Part shown: positions 55,360-63,840 of the stretch, piece by piece | How positions within the stretch are numbered: the stretch's first letter is position 1 | Layout: each line of letters begins with the position of its first letter | Made by a program: the position numbers and the translations under genes | Source of the DNA: WVYX01 sp039586815 | GTDB taxonomy: Bacteria > Gemmatimonadota > Gemmatimonadetes > Gemmatimonadales > GWC2-71-9 | Length of the DNA: 64,000 bases | Assembly: GCA_039586815.1 (NCBI GenBank) | Contig: JBDHJR010000003.1 | Location: 62,001-126,000, forward strand | Reading direction: 5' to 3' | The notes under the pieces: model-generated | What the model was told of the DNA's origin: nothing | Seen by the model: only the letters and a program-made list of their open reading frames with translations | The model's database searches: none

Positions 55360-55827
55360 TCAATGCTTGGAGAACACCGTGGTCTTGCCGTCCTCGTCGA
55401 AGGTGAGCACGTCATAGTGCTCCGCCTCCCGCCCCGGTACCTCCATACCCGGGGAGCCTATGGGCATCCCCGGAACCGAGAGTCCCTTCACCTCCGGGCG
55501 TTCCTCGAGGAGCCGTCTCAGATCTTCAGCTGGTACGTGTCCCTCGATGATGTAGCCGTCCACGACGGCGGTGTGGCAGCCCTCGAGCTCAGCCGGTATC
55601 CCGTACTGGCTCTTGACGGCCACCATGTCGGGAGCCCCGACGGTCGTGACTTCGAATCCATTGGCTTGTAGGTGACCCACCCACTGTTCGCAGCAGCCTC
55701 ACGTAGGTGCCTTGTACACCGTCACCGTCGGCTGGTCAGCGGCAGCCTGGGTGCATGCCGCCAGCGCCGATGCCGCCAGCACCAGCGCACCACCCACGAT
55801 GGCCTGTCTCATGCGCTTCACTTCCAT
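55360..55827 (-). CDS. DUF411 metal-binding lipoprotein with selenocysteine (UGA-encoded)
   Basis: 155 residues if TGA at 55701-55699 is read as Sec. Signal RQAIVGGALVLAASALAAC gives a lipobox Cys25. The DUF411 domain follows: PTVTVYKAPT, then TGA (Sec43), then GCCEQWVGHLQANGFEV, then ELEGCHTAVVDGYIIEGHVP (Cys84) and GLSVPGMPIGSPGME. The TGA replaces exactly the first Cys of the family's CGCC metal/thiol motif, and both sides stay in frame with family-typical residues. Reading it as a stop would leave a 42-residue signal peptide and a headless domain. AAGGGGG precedes the ATG at 55827. A hairpin with a GGT loop lies 22 bases after the TGA. DUF411 members are linked to metal (often copper) handling. 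Confidence 0.9.
55668..55684 (-). promoter_or_regulatory. SECIS-like hairpin in DUF411 mRNA
   Basis: Starting 15 bases after the TGA, GTGGGTG pairs with CACCTAC (seven pairs, one G-T wobble) around the loop GGT. The loop begins 22 bases after the TGA, close to the E. coli fdhF spacing, and presents GGU as bacterial SECIS elements do. Read by eye only. Confidence 0.72.
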
Positions 55828-55883
55828 GTGTAGTACCCCCTTGTGAGGCTCAACGAACCCGACCCATCCTACGTTCCCCGCGG

Positions 55884-57308
55884 CTAGCTCGCGTACAGAT
55901 CGATGATCCGCTCCAGGGCCCGGCGGCACACCCGGCAGAATCCGAGCATGTTGCGGGTGAACATGATGCAGTCCACCTCCGACCGGTACAGGCCCTTCGC
56001 TTCGTACATGGCGCCCTCGAACGCCCCCACCACTCCGGCATTGTTCGAGGCCGAGAGCATGTCCCGCTCGGTGGCCCGCTGCTCTCGGAAGAGAGCGTCA
56101 AAATCGGCCTCGGCGGCCTGTTCGTCAATGAGCTGGCCGCGCCGCGCCCGGATGGCGCGGGAATGCTCCTCGAACCGGTCCTTGACCCAGGGGGTCGGGA
56201 GCGGCGTGGCCGGCTGCACCAGGTCCTTCCACTTGAGGGTCGCCGGGTCGTGCAGTGCCGTGACGTTGGGCTCCCACGGCTCGGGGTGGACCTCGCCCCC
56301 CGTCTCGTAGGCCACGGACGACGTGTAGTACTCGTCGGCCAAGCCCGCGAAGTGGTGCCCGAACTCGTGCACGAAGACGTAGTCCGAAAACTCCGAGTCC
56401 ACTGCCGACGTCGCCTGCCATCCGAAGATACCGCCGCCCCCGTACTGGGCCGCGTTCACCAGCACCGCCACGAACTCGTACGGAGCTGCCGACAGCACGT
56501 CGCGCATGGTGCGGTTGTCGGGCACCAGCATGTACCGCTCGCTGTCGAAGATGCCGTACTGAGTGGAGAGCGGTGTGCGGTGGTAGCGGTCGGAGTGGGG
56601 CCGCGTCACCCCCGAGACCGGAGACGGCAGGTCGATTGCCCGCACGTTGAAGTCGGTCTTGCGGCTCTTGAACGGTTCGTAGGAGAACAACTCGCCGACG
56701 AGCCGCTCGGCATCGGCGTGGAACTTGGAGAGCTCCTCCGCCATGTAACCCACGCCGAGGACGATAAGGTCCACCTTCTCGCTCGGCGGACCGCTCTCGA
56801 ACAAGGGCCACACTGTCCCCACCGGCTCGAGGTCCGCAGGGTTCGCAAAGTGGGAGTGCGGATCCACATCGATGCCGGCGAGCTCGACCCAGCTGCCTGC
56901 CGAATCCCGCTTCTTGAGCACCACCTTCACGGGCCCTCTGGGCCAGGGGAATCGTACGGATTCGTGGAACGTCCGGTGAGTCTCGCGGGCCTCGCCGGTG
57001 GTCTCCCACTCCCCGTACAGTGTGGCGTAGCCCCGTGAGTAGATGACCGCAGCGCTCGCGGCGTCCACGACCTCGAACAGGTACTTGCCCAGGTTGGTGT
57101 CGTCGAGCAGCCGTGAGTGGCTCCCGGCCCACGGGCCGTCCGACACCACACGGTCCAGGGTGACGAGCTCGCTTCCCATCCCTCCCGTGTGATAGTAGTC
57201 CACCCGCATGGTCTTGTCGGTGAAGTACCGGTCGAAGTCCTGGGCGGCGAGCGGCATTGCCCCACACAAGACTGCCAGTACCACGCCACCGCATATCCGC
57301 TCACGCAT
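55884..57308 (-). CDS. M64 family (IgA peptidase-like) zinc metallopeptidase, secreted
   Basis: 474 residues with signal CGGVVLAVLCGAMPLAAQDF. The catalytic zinc motif is FVHEFGHHFAGLADEYYTSS (HExxHxxxxxxDE), preceded by a beta-rich N-terminal domain (DYYHTGGMGSELVTLDRVVS) and the region SEKVDLIVLGVGYMAEELSK typical of peptidase M64. Its C-terminus has four Cys (DCIMFTRNMLGFCRVCRRAL) that could form disulfides. AAGGAG precedes the ATG. The selenoprotein gene starts 57 bases downstream on the same strand. Confidence 0.9.
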   Translation of the reverse strand: MRERICGGVVLAVLCGAMPLAAQDFDRYFTDKTMRVDYYHTGGMGSELVTLDRVVSDGPWAGSHSRLLDDTNLGKYLFEVVDAASAAVIYSRGYATLYGEWETTGEARETHRTFHESVRFPWPRGPVKVVLKKRDSAGSWVELAGIDVDPHSHFANPADLEPVGTVWPLFESGPPSEKVDLIVLGVGYMAEELSKFHADAERLVGELFSYEPFKSRKTDFNVRAIDLPSPVSGVTRPHSDRYHRTPLSTQYGIFDSERYMLVPDNRTMRDVLSAAPYEFVAVLVNAAQYGGGGIFGWQATSAVDSEFSDYVFVHEFGHHFAGLADEYYTSSVAYETGGEVHPEPWEPNVTALHDPATLKWKDLVQPATPLPTPWVKDRFEEHSRAIRARRGQLIDEQAAEADFDALFREQRATERDMLSASNNAGVVGAFEGAMYEAKGLYRSEVDCIMFTRNMLGFCRVCRRALERIIDLYAS

Positions 57309-57405
57309 CGTGCATTCTCCTTGTCTCAATTCGCCTGAAACCCCATGTCGGCATGCCTACCGTCGCAAGAAGGCTTGTTGGCGGCTGCCTAGCTGCGCAA
57401 CCCCT

Positions 57406-57885
57406 TCAATCGCCCGCCGAGCTGCGGCGGTGCCGCATGCCGAACTCGATATTGGCCTTCGGCTCGCGGGGGATCTCGTCGGGCGGAGCCTCGAGGAAGG
57501 CCTCCAGTTGTACCAGGGCCGCCTGCAGTGTGGCAATCACGGTGGCCTGCCGCAGGATCGGGTCGAAGTGCTTGGATTGGGCGCGCCCCTCCGCATAGTC
57601 CAGGATGGCGCTGAGTGCCTGGGCGATCTCGCGCTTGGAGTAGGGCAACAGGGATGCCGGCTTGAACGTGCACTCGGCGAAATCGCCCTCCTCGTGTGAC
57701 AAGACGTCGGCGTAGGCTTCCTTGATTTCGTCGATGCGGACCACGTGCTCCGGATTCTCGAGATCGTAGGGATGTGGGATGAGCTGCGGCGTGACCGGCG
57801 TCGGCACCACGCGCCGCCCCGCTGCACGCCGGCTCAGCATCCAAACGACCGACAGCACCACGACCAGCGCGATCAGCCACTCCAC
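57406..57885 (-). CDS. Hypothetical membrane-anchored protein
   Basis: About 159 residues. One N-terminal helix (EWLIALVVVLSVVWMLSRRA) and a helical cytosolic domain (ENPEHVVRIDEIKEAYADVL, FDPILRQATVIATLQAALVQ). GTG at 57885 is chosen because the frame before it overlaps the upstream membrane gene. No family recognised. Part of a minus-strand run of small conserved genes with the next entries. Confidence 0.6.
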   Translation of the reverse strand: MEWLIALVVVLSVVWMLSRRAAGRRVVPTPVTPQLIPHPYDLENPEHVVRIDEIKEAYADVLSHEEGDFAECTFKPASLLPYSKREIAQALSAILDYAEGRAQSKHFDPILRQATVIATLQAALVQLEAFLEAPPDEIPREPKANIEFGMRHRRSSAGD

Positions 57886-58535
57886 CGGTCTGCCTGCAGG
57901 CTCAGGGCCACGCCGCGCACCAGGACCACGATCGCGACGATCTGGACGAGATGGAACACCCCGTCGTGGTTGAACGGCCAGATGATGGTGAACGACACGG
58001 AGCCGCTGGCCTGGATCGCAGCGGCGACGATGTTGAGGGTGATGCCTGCCGCAACCCAGCCGGCTCCCGGGAGGCGGTGCCGCATGGCGAGCGTGAGATA
58101 TAGCGCGAGCGCGAAGATCATCGCCGCGGCCTCGTACAGCACGAACACCAGGAACGTGCCGCTCCAGAGGCGCGTGATCACGTAGAAGACCAGCGCCACG
58201 GCGAGCATGAACGGCAGGGCACGTTGCGCCACCTTGCCCCCGCGCCAGTCGTATAGCGCGGCTACGACGAACAGCGCCACGACCAGTCCCAACGACAGAA
58301 ACAGCGGTCGCCACAGGAGATCTTCCATGCGGTCAGAGAGGACGAATCCGTGCACCACTGTTCCCAGCAGGGCCGCCACGGCGAGGAGGCTGAGCACCCA
58401 GGACCATATGCCGACCTTCCAGCGGTCGCGCTCGCGCAGCCGCCGCAGCAGCACGACGCAGCCGATGGCGAGCGCGGCGATCATGGCGTCGGTCGCCGCG
58501 GTCGTGAGTTCGGTGGGTACGGGGCTCAGCTGCAC
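57873..58535 (-). CDS. Seven-helix integral membrane protein (DUF6962-like)
   Basis: 220 residues with about seven evenly spaced hydrophobic helices (DAMIAALAIGCVVLLRRL, WSWVLSLLAVAALLGTVVHG, LFLSLGLVVALFVVAALYDW, LPFMLAVALVFYVITRLWSG, VFVLYEAAAMIFALALYLTL, VQIVAIVVLVRGVAL). It resembles uncharacterised DUF6962-type proteins. No catalytic motif is visible. The stop overlaps the next start by 13 bases. Confidence 0.68.
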   Translation of the reverse strand: MQLSPVPTELTTAATDAMIAALAIGCVVLLRRLRERDRWKVGIWSWVLSLLAVAALLGTVVHGFVLSDRMEDLLWRPLFLSLGLVVALFVVAALYDWRGGKVAQRALPFMLAVALVFYVITRLWSGTFLVFVLYEAAAMIFALALYLTLAMRHRLPGAGWVAAGITLNIVAAAIQASGSVSFTIIWPFNHDGVFHLVQIVAIVVLVRGVALSLQADRWSG

Positions 58536-58542
58536 GCCGGCG

Positions 58543-58845
58543 TCAAGCGGAGGCGGACTGTGACTGCTTCATGAGTCGCACGTAGGTCACGCGCAATTCG
58601 GTGAGCGAGCCCGCGAGAAACTGCTGTTCGCTGTCCGAGAGATTGCCCTTCGTCTTCTCCTCGAGCATCACGAGCGTGTCGATGAGCTGGCTGGCGGTGG
58701 CGAGGCCGCTCTGCACCTGGTCTTCGCCCGCTTCCGGCGATTCCGCATCCCCACCCTCGGGCTTCATCAGGCCCTCCACGTGGTTCAGCGTGGCGGCGGC
58801 GGTGGCTGCGACGCTCGCTGCGAAGGCTGTGAAGTCGACGGCCAT
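58543..58845 (-). CDS. DUF1844 family protein
   Basis: 100 residues. DFTAFAASVAATAAATLNHV at the N-terminus and ASQLIDTLVMLEEKTKGNLS, then LTELRVTYVRLMKQ match DUF1844 (small helical proteins found in several bacterial phyla). Its start (ATG 58845-58843) shares one base with the upstream TGA (58847-58845). Function unknown. Confidence 0.82.
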   Translation of the reverse strand: MAVDFTAFAASVAATAAATLNHVEGLMKPEGGDAESPEAGEDQVQSGLATASQLIDTLVMLEEKTKGNLSDSEQQFLAGSLTELRVTYVRLMKQSQSASA

Positions 58846-59093
58846 CAGCCCTCCCTTGCCCAGCGTATCTCGATGCTCGGCTGGTGTCCCAGCGCGCCCC
58901 GCAGTAGGTCGAGGAGCTCAGTGTCCGCACCTACGTTCTCGAACATCTGCAGCGTCTCGCGGCTGATGTAGTAGTCCTGGTCTGTGGAAGACTCCTCCTC
59001 CAACTGGTCGATCAGGAACTGGAGCTGTTCCTCGGTGATCGCACCGATGGCATCGCCCGTTTCCTTGTCGTAGACCCGAATGTCATCGTCCAC
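58845..59093 (-). CDS. Small conserved acidic protein
   Basis: 82 residues, strongly acidic: RVYDKETGDAIGAITEEQLQ, then FLIDQLEEESSTDQDYYISR and EVTELLDLL-like ADTELLDLLRGALGHQP. It resembles short proteins sometimes given the unlikely label galactosyldiacylglycerol synthase; I do not accept that name. Tightly coupled to the DUF1844 gene by a one-base overlap, which suggests a joint function. Confidence 0.65.
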   Translation of the reverse strand: MDDDIRVYDKETGDAIGAITEEQLQFLIDQLEEESSTDQDYYISRETLQMFENVGADTELLDLLRGALGHQPSIEIRWAREG

Positions 59094-59111
59094 GTTCTGC
59101 TTCCTCCTTGG

Positions 59112-59507
59112 TTAGTCGGTCTCGCCTTCTCTCGGCGGCTCCCACAACTCGATCCGACGTCCCTCCGGATCCATGATCCAACCGAACCGCCCGTACTCGT
59201 ACTCCTCTACCTTGTCGTCCACCTCGACGCCCTCCGCCCGCAATTGCGCCAGCAGTGCGTCCAGGTCGTCTACCCGGAAGTTGAACATGTAGGGCTTGGT
59301 GCTGGGTTGGAAGTGCTTCGTGTCGTCCTTGAACGGCCCCCAGACCGTGTGGCCCACGGTGCTCGGATCGTCCTTTTCGCGCCACTCGAAGGAGATATAG
59401 CCGTCTTGGTCGGGTGTGATGCCGAGGTGCTGCTGGTACCAGGTCTTCAGCTGTTGGGGATCCGCAGACTTGAAGAAGATCCCGCCGATTCCGGTGACGC
59501 GTCGCAT
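59112..59507 (-). CDS. VOC (glyoxalase-like) family protein
   Basis: 131 residues of the vicinal-oxygen-chelate fold. GIGGIFFKSADPQQLKTWYQ and HLGITPDQDGYISFEW open one module; NFRVDDLDALLAQLRAEGVE and GRFGWIMDPEGRRIELWEPP (metal Glu) complete the second. Glyoxalase, bleomycin-resistance or dioxygenase activity cannot be told apart by reading. AGGAGGT precedes the ATG at 59507. Confidence 0.87.
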   Translation of the reverse strand: MRRVTGIGGIFFKSADPQQLKTWYQQHLGITPDQDGYISFEWREKDDPSTVGHTVWGPFKDDTKHFQPSTKPYMFNFRVDDLDALLAQLRAEGVEVDDKVEEYEYGRFGWIMDPEGRRIELWEPPREGETD

Positions 59508-59529
59508 GGCACCTCCTGGAGAGTGCGAA

Positions 59530-62500
59530 TCATGCGGTCGTGTCCGCCCACCCCGCAAGGCGTGCGGCATCCTCCCCCAGAACCGCGTCCAAAACCTCCA
59601 CTAGCCGGTCGGCATCCTCGTCAGAGAAGGGAAGTGGCGGCTTGATCTTGAGCACGTTGTCGTCGGGTCCGTCGGTGCTCAGCAAGATGCCGTGGTCCTT
59701 CATGCGCTCCACCACGTAGCGCGCAACGTCCGTGGCCGGGGTGCGCTCCTCGGTGTCGGTTACGAACTCCACCCCGAGGAACAAACCGCGGCCGCGCACG
59801 TCTCCGATCGCCGGATGCCGTTGCGCGAGGCGCAGTAGGGAATCCGCGAGGTATTGCCCCACACGCAGCGCGTGCTGCTGCAGCCTCTCGTCGTGGATCA
59901 CGTCGAGCACCGCGAGCCCTACCGCGCACGAGACGGGATTGCCGCCGAACGTGTTGAAGTACTCCATCCCCGTATCGAACGACGCAGCGATCTCGGGTGT
60001 GGTCACGACGGCGCCGAGTGGGTGCCCATTGCCGATGGGCTTGCCGAGGGTGACGATATCGGGCACCACTCCCTGGGTCTCGAATCCCCAGAAGTGCGTG
60101 CCGACGCGTCCGAACCCCACCTGCACCTCGTCGGCGATGCACACCGCACCTGCCGCTCGAGCATGGTCATATGCCTCCGCGAGGAATCCGGGCGGCAGCT
60201 CTATCTGGCCGCCGCAGCCCAGCAGCGTCTCGGTGATGAGAGCCGCCGCCTCACTGCCCGCGGCGTGCGCACTGGCGAGAGCCTGCCGTACGTGCCCGGC
60301 GTACTTATGCCCGCACTCGGGGTCGCCGCGCCGGTAGGGCCCGCGGTAGTCGTCCGGCATCACGACCTTGTGTACGTGTGGCGGCGCACCGTGTCCGCCC
60401 CGGCCATCGAACTTGTACGGGCTCGCGTCGATCAGGGCCGCCGTGTTGCCGTGGTATGCACCGTCCAGCACGATGAGGTCCGCGCGCCCCGTGTGCTCCC
60501 GCGCCATGCGGAGTGCGAGCTCGTTAGCCTCGCTGCCGGAACAGACGAAGTAACAGACCCGCAGAGGCTCGGGAAGCACTGCGCTCAGCCGCTCCGCGTA
60601 GCGCACCAGATTTTCGTGTAGGTAACGCGTGTTGGTGTTGAGCACCGCCATCTGCCGCCGTGCGGCGTGCACCACCCGTGGATGCGAATGGCCCACGTGG
60701 CACACGTTGTTCACGCAGTCGAGGTAGGTACGGCCCACCTCGTCGTACAGGTACTGGCCCCTGCCGCGCACGATGTGCAGGGGGTCGGTGTAGTGCAGGC
60801 TTAGATTGGGGCCCAGCCGTGCGTGCCGTGCGGCGAGCAGCGCAGCGCGCTCCATGCGGTCCTCGGCATGCACGCCGGCTGGGAGGCGGAGCATCAGGTT
60901 CGGGTCGGGTGACAGGCTGAGCCAAACCGGGCGTTCGCGTGGCGCGGCGACACCCGGATACTCCCCGTTCCGATCGAGTAGATCGGTGACGATCTGGAAG
61001 TGGAGATGGGGCGGCCAGTGGCCGTTCACGGCGAAGTCCCCCACGCGCGCGAACGCGTCGCCTTGCGCGACCGGCACGCCGGGCTGCAGCGAGAGCGCGT
61101 CCGGGGCCAGGTGGCCGTACAGCGTGTAGAACGTCGGCCCACCTGCCGGCGAGTGCTCGAGAATCACGGTGGGGCCGTAGTCCAGGGCTTCCGAGTTGTT
61201 CCGCACGCTATGCACTCGACCGTCGAGCGGTGCGAGGACCGGAACGCCGGGCTCGACGAACAGATCCACGCCCAGATGAACCGTGCGGCGCTCGGGGTGC
61301 TCTCCCTCGCTCCCCGTGAATGCCTCGCTCGTGTAGATCGCGCGCGGCTCGTCGTAGCGGCCGATTCCGAGGCGCACCCCTTCCCGCTGCATGCGGCCGA
61401 ACAGCAGCTCGCTGAATGCCTCGGAGCCGACGATGTCCTGTGGACTCTCCAGCTCCATGCTGCCGATCGAGAGGTCGAACACTACGTGCTCGGTGTCCCG
61501 CGGATCGGGTTCCAGCAGGGAACCGAGCTCGTCGCCGTGCGTTTCGAGCCACTGCACGACGCCAGCGCTCGCGGGGCAGGGCGGCAGTCCGCAGCGGTCA
61601 CGGAAGAGGTCGCGCGCCAGCCGTGGGTGCACGTCGGCCAGCCGCTCCAGCGTGCTCCAGGCGGGCTGCTCGCTGATCATCAGGTAGTCGTTAGCGGGCT
61701 CCGTGGCACGGCGGCGTGCGGCGTAGCACACACTCGTGGCGAGCCGGGCGCTTGCGAGTGTGAACAGCACGTCGAGTTCCGCCTCGGCGAGCGGAAAGGT
61801 TTCGTGGAACCCCGCCACCACGTGTGCAGCGGCGTCCACGGGGTTCGGTTTACCGAGCATCGCGTAGGCCACGGCAATGGCCGGATCGCTGACCGTGCGC
61901 GTCTCCAGCATGTCGCCGAAGTCGATGAAGCCGACTACGCGCCGCCCGGGGCCGGGCGGGCTCACCAGCACGTTGTGGTCGTTGGCGTCGTTGTACACCA
62001 CGCTGCGCCGCAGCTCCGGCCATGCGGGAGCTACGATGTCGTGCCATTGCCGCAGGACGTCTTCGACGAGCCCCCTGCGTGTCGGGTCGACGTCATTGAC
62101 GTGCGACGCCATCACCTCCGGCGCCACACCCAGGTCCCACAAGAAGTCGGCGCGCTCTGCATCAGGGTGCGAGAAGCCCTTGAGAGCGGCCACCATCGAT
62201 CCGAGCCGCCGCCCCAGGTCACTCAGCAGAGCGGGCGTGTGGGGCCGCACCTCGGCAAGCGGTGTGCCCGGGAGCCAGGTTAGCAAGCGAACGCAGTGCG
62301 TCTGCCCGTCTGGTCCCTGCAAGGCGGTCATGCGCTCACCGCCGCCGGTCGCGCACAGGCGAGGCGCGAGCACCTCGTCGGCGTGCTCCTCCAGCCAGCT
62401 CAGCGCGGCGTTCTGGAAATCGAGGTGGTCTCGAGCCTCGGCGGCTCCGGACACCTTTAGGACGAACGACTCCCCCGTGGGAGTCGTCAGCCGGAAGTTC

Positions 62501-62613
62501 TGATCGCGCTCGCTGGGAAGGGGATGCACCGTGCCGGTGAGACCGTACGCCTCCTCGGCGAGACCGAGCGCCTCGTCGTTGGTGAGGGCGGGCCGCTGCG
62601 CCTCGAGTGTCAC
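59530..62613 (-). CDS. Fusion protein: aminoglycoside-phosphotransferase-like kinase, M23 peptidase, class III aminotransferase
   Basis: 1027 residues in three parts. Residues 1-345 are an APH-type kinase (NFRLTTPTGESFVLKVSG, VVYNDANDHNVLVSPPG, VVGFIDFGDMLETRTVSD). Residues about 430-565 are an M23-type barrel (HLGVDLFVEPGVPVLAPLDG, TLYGHLAPD, HWPPHLHFQIV). Residues about 600-1020 are a class III aminotransferase (YLDCVNNVCHVGHSHPRVVH, YFVCSGSEANELALRMAREH, DEVQVGFGRVGTHFWGFE, PLP Lys in VTLGKPIGNGHPLGA). The architecture is known in other bacteria, probably as a cytosolic lyase or transaminase after phosphorylation, with the M23 fold likely not a peptidase. This role is inferred. Confidence 0.88.
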   Translation of the reverse strand: MTLEAQRPALTNDEALGLAEEAYGLTGTVHPLPSERDQNFRLTTPTGESFVLKVSGAAEARDHLDFQNAALSWLEEHADEVLAPRLCATGGGERMTALQGPDGQTHCVRLLTWLPGTPLAEVRPHTPALLSDLGRRLGSMVAALKGFSHPDAERADFLWDLGVAPEVMASHVNDVDPTRRGLVEDVLRQWHDIVAPAWPELRRSVVYNDANDHNVLVSPPGPGRRVVGFIDFGDMLETRTVSDPAIAVAYAMLGKPNPVDAAAHVVAGFHETFPLAEAELDVLFTLASARLATSVCYAARRRATEPANDYLMISEQPAWSTLERLADVHPRLARDLFRDRCGLPPCPASAGVVQWLETHGDELGSLLEPDPRDTEHVVFDLSIGSMELESPQDIVGSEAFSELLFGRMQREGVRLGIGRYDEPRAIYTSEAFTGSEGEHPERRTVHLGVDLFVEPGVPVLAPLDGRVHSVRNNSEALDYGPTVILEHSPAGGPTFYTLYGHLAPDALSLQPGVPVAQGDAFARVGDFAVNGHWPPHLHFQIVTDLLDRNGEYPGVAAPRERPVWLSLSPDPNLMLRLPAGVHAEDRMERAALLAARHARLGPNLSLHYTDPLHIVRGRGQYLYDEVGRTYLDCVNNVCHVGHSHPRVVHAARRQMAVLNTNTRYLHENLVRYAERLSAVLPEPLRVCYFVCSGSEANELALRMAREHTGRADLIVLDGAYHGNTAALIDASPYKFDGRGGHGAPPHVHKVVMPDDYRGPYRRGDPECGHKYAGHVRQALASAHAAGSEAAALITETLLGCGGQIELPPGFLAEAYDHARAAGAVCIADEVQVGFGRVGTHFWGFETQGVVPDIVTLGKPIGNGHPLGAVVTTPEIAASFDTGMEYFNTFGGNPVSCAVGLAVLDVIHDERLQQHALRVGQYLADSLLRLAQRHPAIGDVRGRGLFLGVEFVTDTEERTPATDVARYVVERMKDHGILLSTDGPDDNVLKIKPPLPFSDEDADRLVEVLDAVLGEDAARLAGWADTTA

Positions 62614-62614
62614 C

Positions 62615-63025
62615 CTATCTGGCAGTGGGAAGGCGGGACCGGCGCCACCCCGCCATGTCGCCAGCCAGATGCCTCACATCAGGGAAGCCGGCCTGCTGCA
62701 GCATGGACTGTGCGACCCGAGCCCGAGGGCCGACCTCGCAGTAGACGACGATCTGCTTGTCCCTGATCTGCTCGAGGTCCACCAGGCGTCGGCCGATCTG
62801 CTGATACGGGAGGTTGACCGCTCCAGGCACGTGGCCCTGCTCATACTCCCGCGGTGTGCGCACGTCCAGAATGATCGGGTTCTCGCCGTTCTCCATCTGC
62901 GCCAGCAATGCGTCCTGGCTGATGACGCCGGGCGCATCGGAGCAGGCAGACGCGACGATAAGGGCTGCCAGCAGCCCCCAGGCCGCATGTGAGAGGTGAT
63001 TGCGTCGCATGAGCTCGGTGATCAC
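62615..63025 (-). CDS. Rhodanese-domain lipoprotein
   Basis: 136 residues. Signal WGLLAALIVASAC (Cys28 as lipid site), then one rhodanese domain: NPIILDVRTPREYEQGHVPG, GAVNLPYQQIGRRLVDL and the active-site Cys96 in VVYCEVGPRARVAQ. It moves sulfur or interacts with redox partners in the periplasm. ATG at 63025 is coupled by overlap to the cupin stop; the fusion enzyme starts one base after its stop. Confidence 0.9.
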   Translation of the reverse strand: MITELMRRNHLSHAAWGLLAALIVASACSDAPGVISQDALLAQMENGENPIILDVRTPREYEQGHVPGAVNLPYQQIGRRLVDLEQIRDKQIVVYCEVGPRARVAQSMLQQAGFPDVRHLAGDMAGWRRSRLPTAR

Positions 63026-63384
63026 TCCTTCGCGTACTCGTCAGCGCCCAGGAAATGCAGCGACACGTACGGCTCGTCTCCCACGACCCAGCTGTCGTGC
63101 CCTGGGCCGATGGCAAAGAGGTCGCCGGCCTCGAGCGGGATCTCCGTGCCGTCATCCATCCGTACCATGGCGCGTCCGGTCAACACCAAGCCGATGTGGT
63201 CGACCTGACAGCTCGCCGAGCCGGTTGCGGCGCCTACGTGTTCGGACCACTTCCATCCGGGCTCGTAGCTCGCCCGCCCCAGGGTCATGTCCCCGATGGT
63301 GACCAGCTCGAACTTGCCCTTCTCGAACGCTCTCGACTCGTCGGGGGCGTCGAATCTCTTTATATCCACATGCACCGTCATCAC
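63022..63384 (-). CDS. Cupin-domain protein
   Basis: 120 residues, single cupin barrel. WSEHVGAATGSASCQVDHIG is motif 1 (metal His/Glu region) and LEAGDLFAIGPGHDSWVVGD is motif 2 (His). Function not assignable. It is coupled to the rhodanese gene by a four-base overlap. Confidence 0.88.
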   Translation of the reverse strand: MMTVHVDIKRFDAPDESRAFEKGKFELVTIGDMTLGRASYEPGWKWSEHVGAATGSASCQVDHIGLVLTGRAMVRMDDGTEIPLEAGDLFAIGPGHDSWVVGDEPYVSLHFLGADEYAKE

Positions 63385-63438
63385 CCCGCTTCCAAGGGGT
63401 ATCCAGGGGTCCGGGTACTACCCCAAGATAGCACGGTG

Positions 63439-63756
63439 CTAGGCGTCGTACTGCAGGAACTCGATCGGGGCGCCGTTCTCCACGATGAACGCCACGGTGA
63501 CGCCCCGCGACGGGCTGTTCGGCTCGATCAACACGTCCCTGCCGGCCAGTTCGGCCTGCAGATCGTCCACCTCGAACGCGACGTGGGGCACGGTCTTCAC
63601 GAGCTCCGGCAGCGGCGAGTCCGAATCGAAGCGCAGCCACTCGACGCCGTAGTCGCTCTCCTCGTAACCCGACACGTACATGCCGTACTTCGCGAGGTAC
63701 TCCTCTCCGTCACGCGGCTTCTGTGTCGGAATGCCGATGTGGTGGTACCGTCGCAT
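63439..63756 (-). CDS. VOC (glyoxalase-like) family protein
   Basis: 105 residues. RRYHHIGIPTQKPRDGEEYL and PHVAFEVDDLQAELAGRDVL with the C-terminal VAFIVENGAPIEFLQYDA (metal Glu) are VOC-fold. Shorter than the paralog at 59112-59507 and not closely similar to it. ATG at 63756 is chosen over a frame starting at 63840 because the fold starts at once and the longer extension is unnatural. Confidence 0.82.
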   Translation of the reverse strand: MRRYHHIGIPTQKPRDGEEYLAKYGMYVSGYEESDYGVEWLRFDSDSPLPELVKTVPHVAFEVDDLQAELAGRDVLIEPNSPSRGVTVAFIVENGAPIEFLQYDA

Positions 63757-63791
63757 CTGGGGTCTCCGCTGGTGGAGCGGGGTGAAACAAA

Positions 63792-63816
63792 GGGCGCCCG
63801 AGATTCTCGGGCGCCC
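63792..63816 (-). terminator. Intrinsic terminator
   Basis: GGGCGCCCGAG pairs perfectly with CTCGGGCGCCC (11 base pairs, loop ATT read on the plus strand), and on the minus strand TTTGTTTC follows. It ends transcription from the gene running in from the right edge. Confidence 0.85.
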
Positions 63817-63840
63817 CGGGGGCTCATCCGCCCGGCGCAT

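Noticed and set aside
55699..55701. TGA in the DUF411 gene as a real stop
   Set aside because: It would leave a useless 42-residue lipoprotein signal and a headless domain; the frame and family match are intact on both sides and a SECIS-like hairpin follows.
58845..59093. Galactosyldiacylglycerol synthase
   Set aside because: A label I recall for similar short proteins; 82 acidic residues cannot be a glycosyltransferase.
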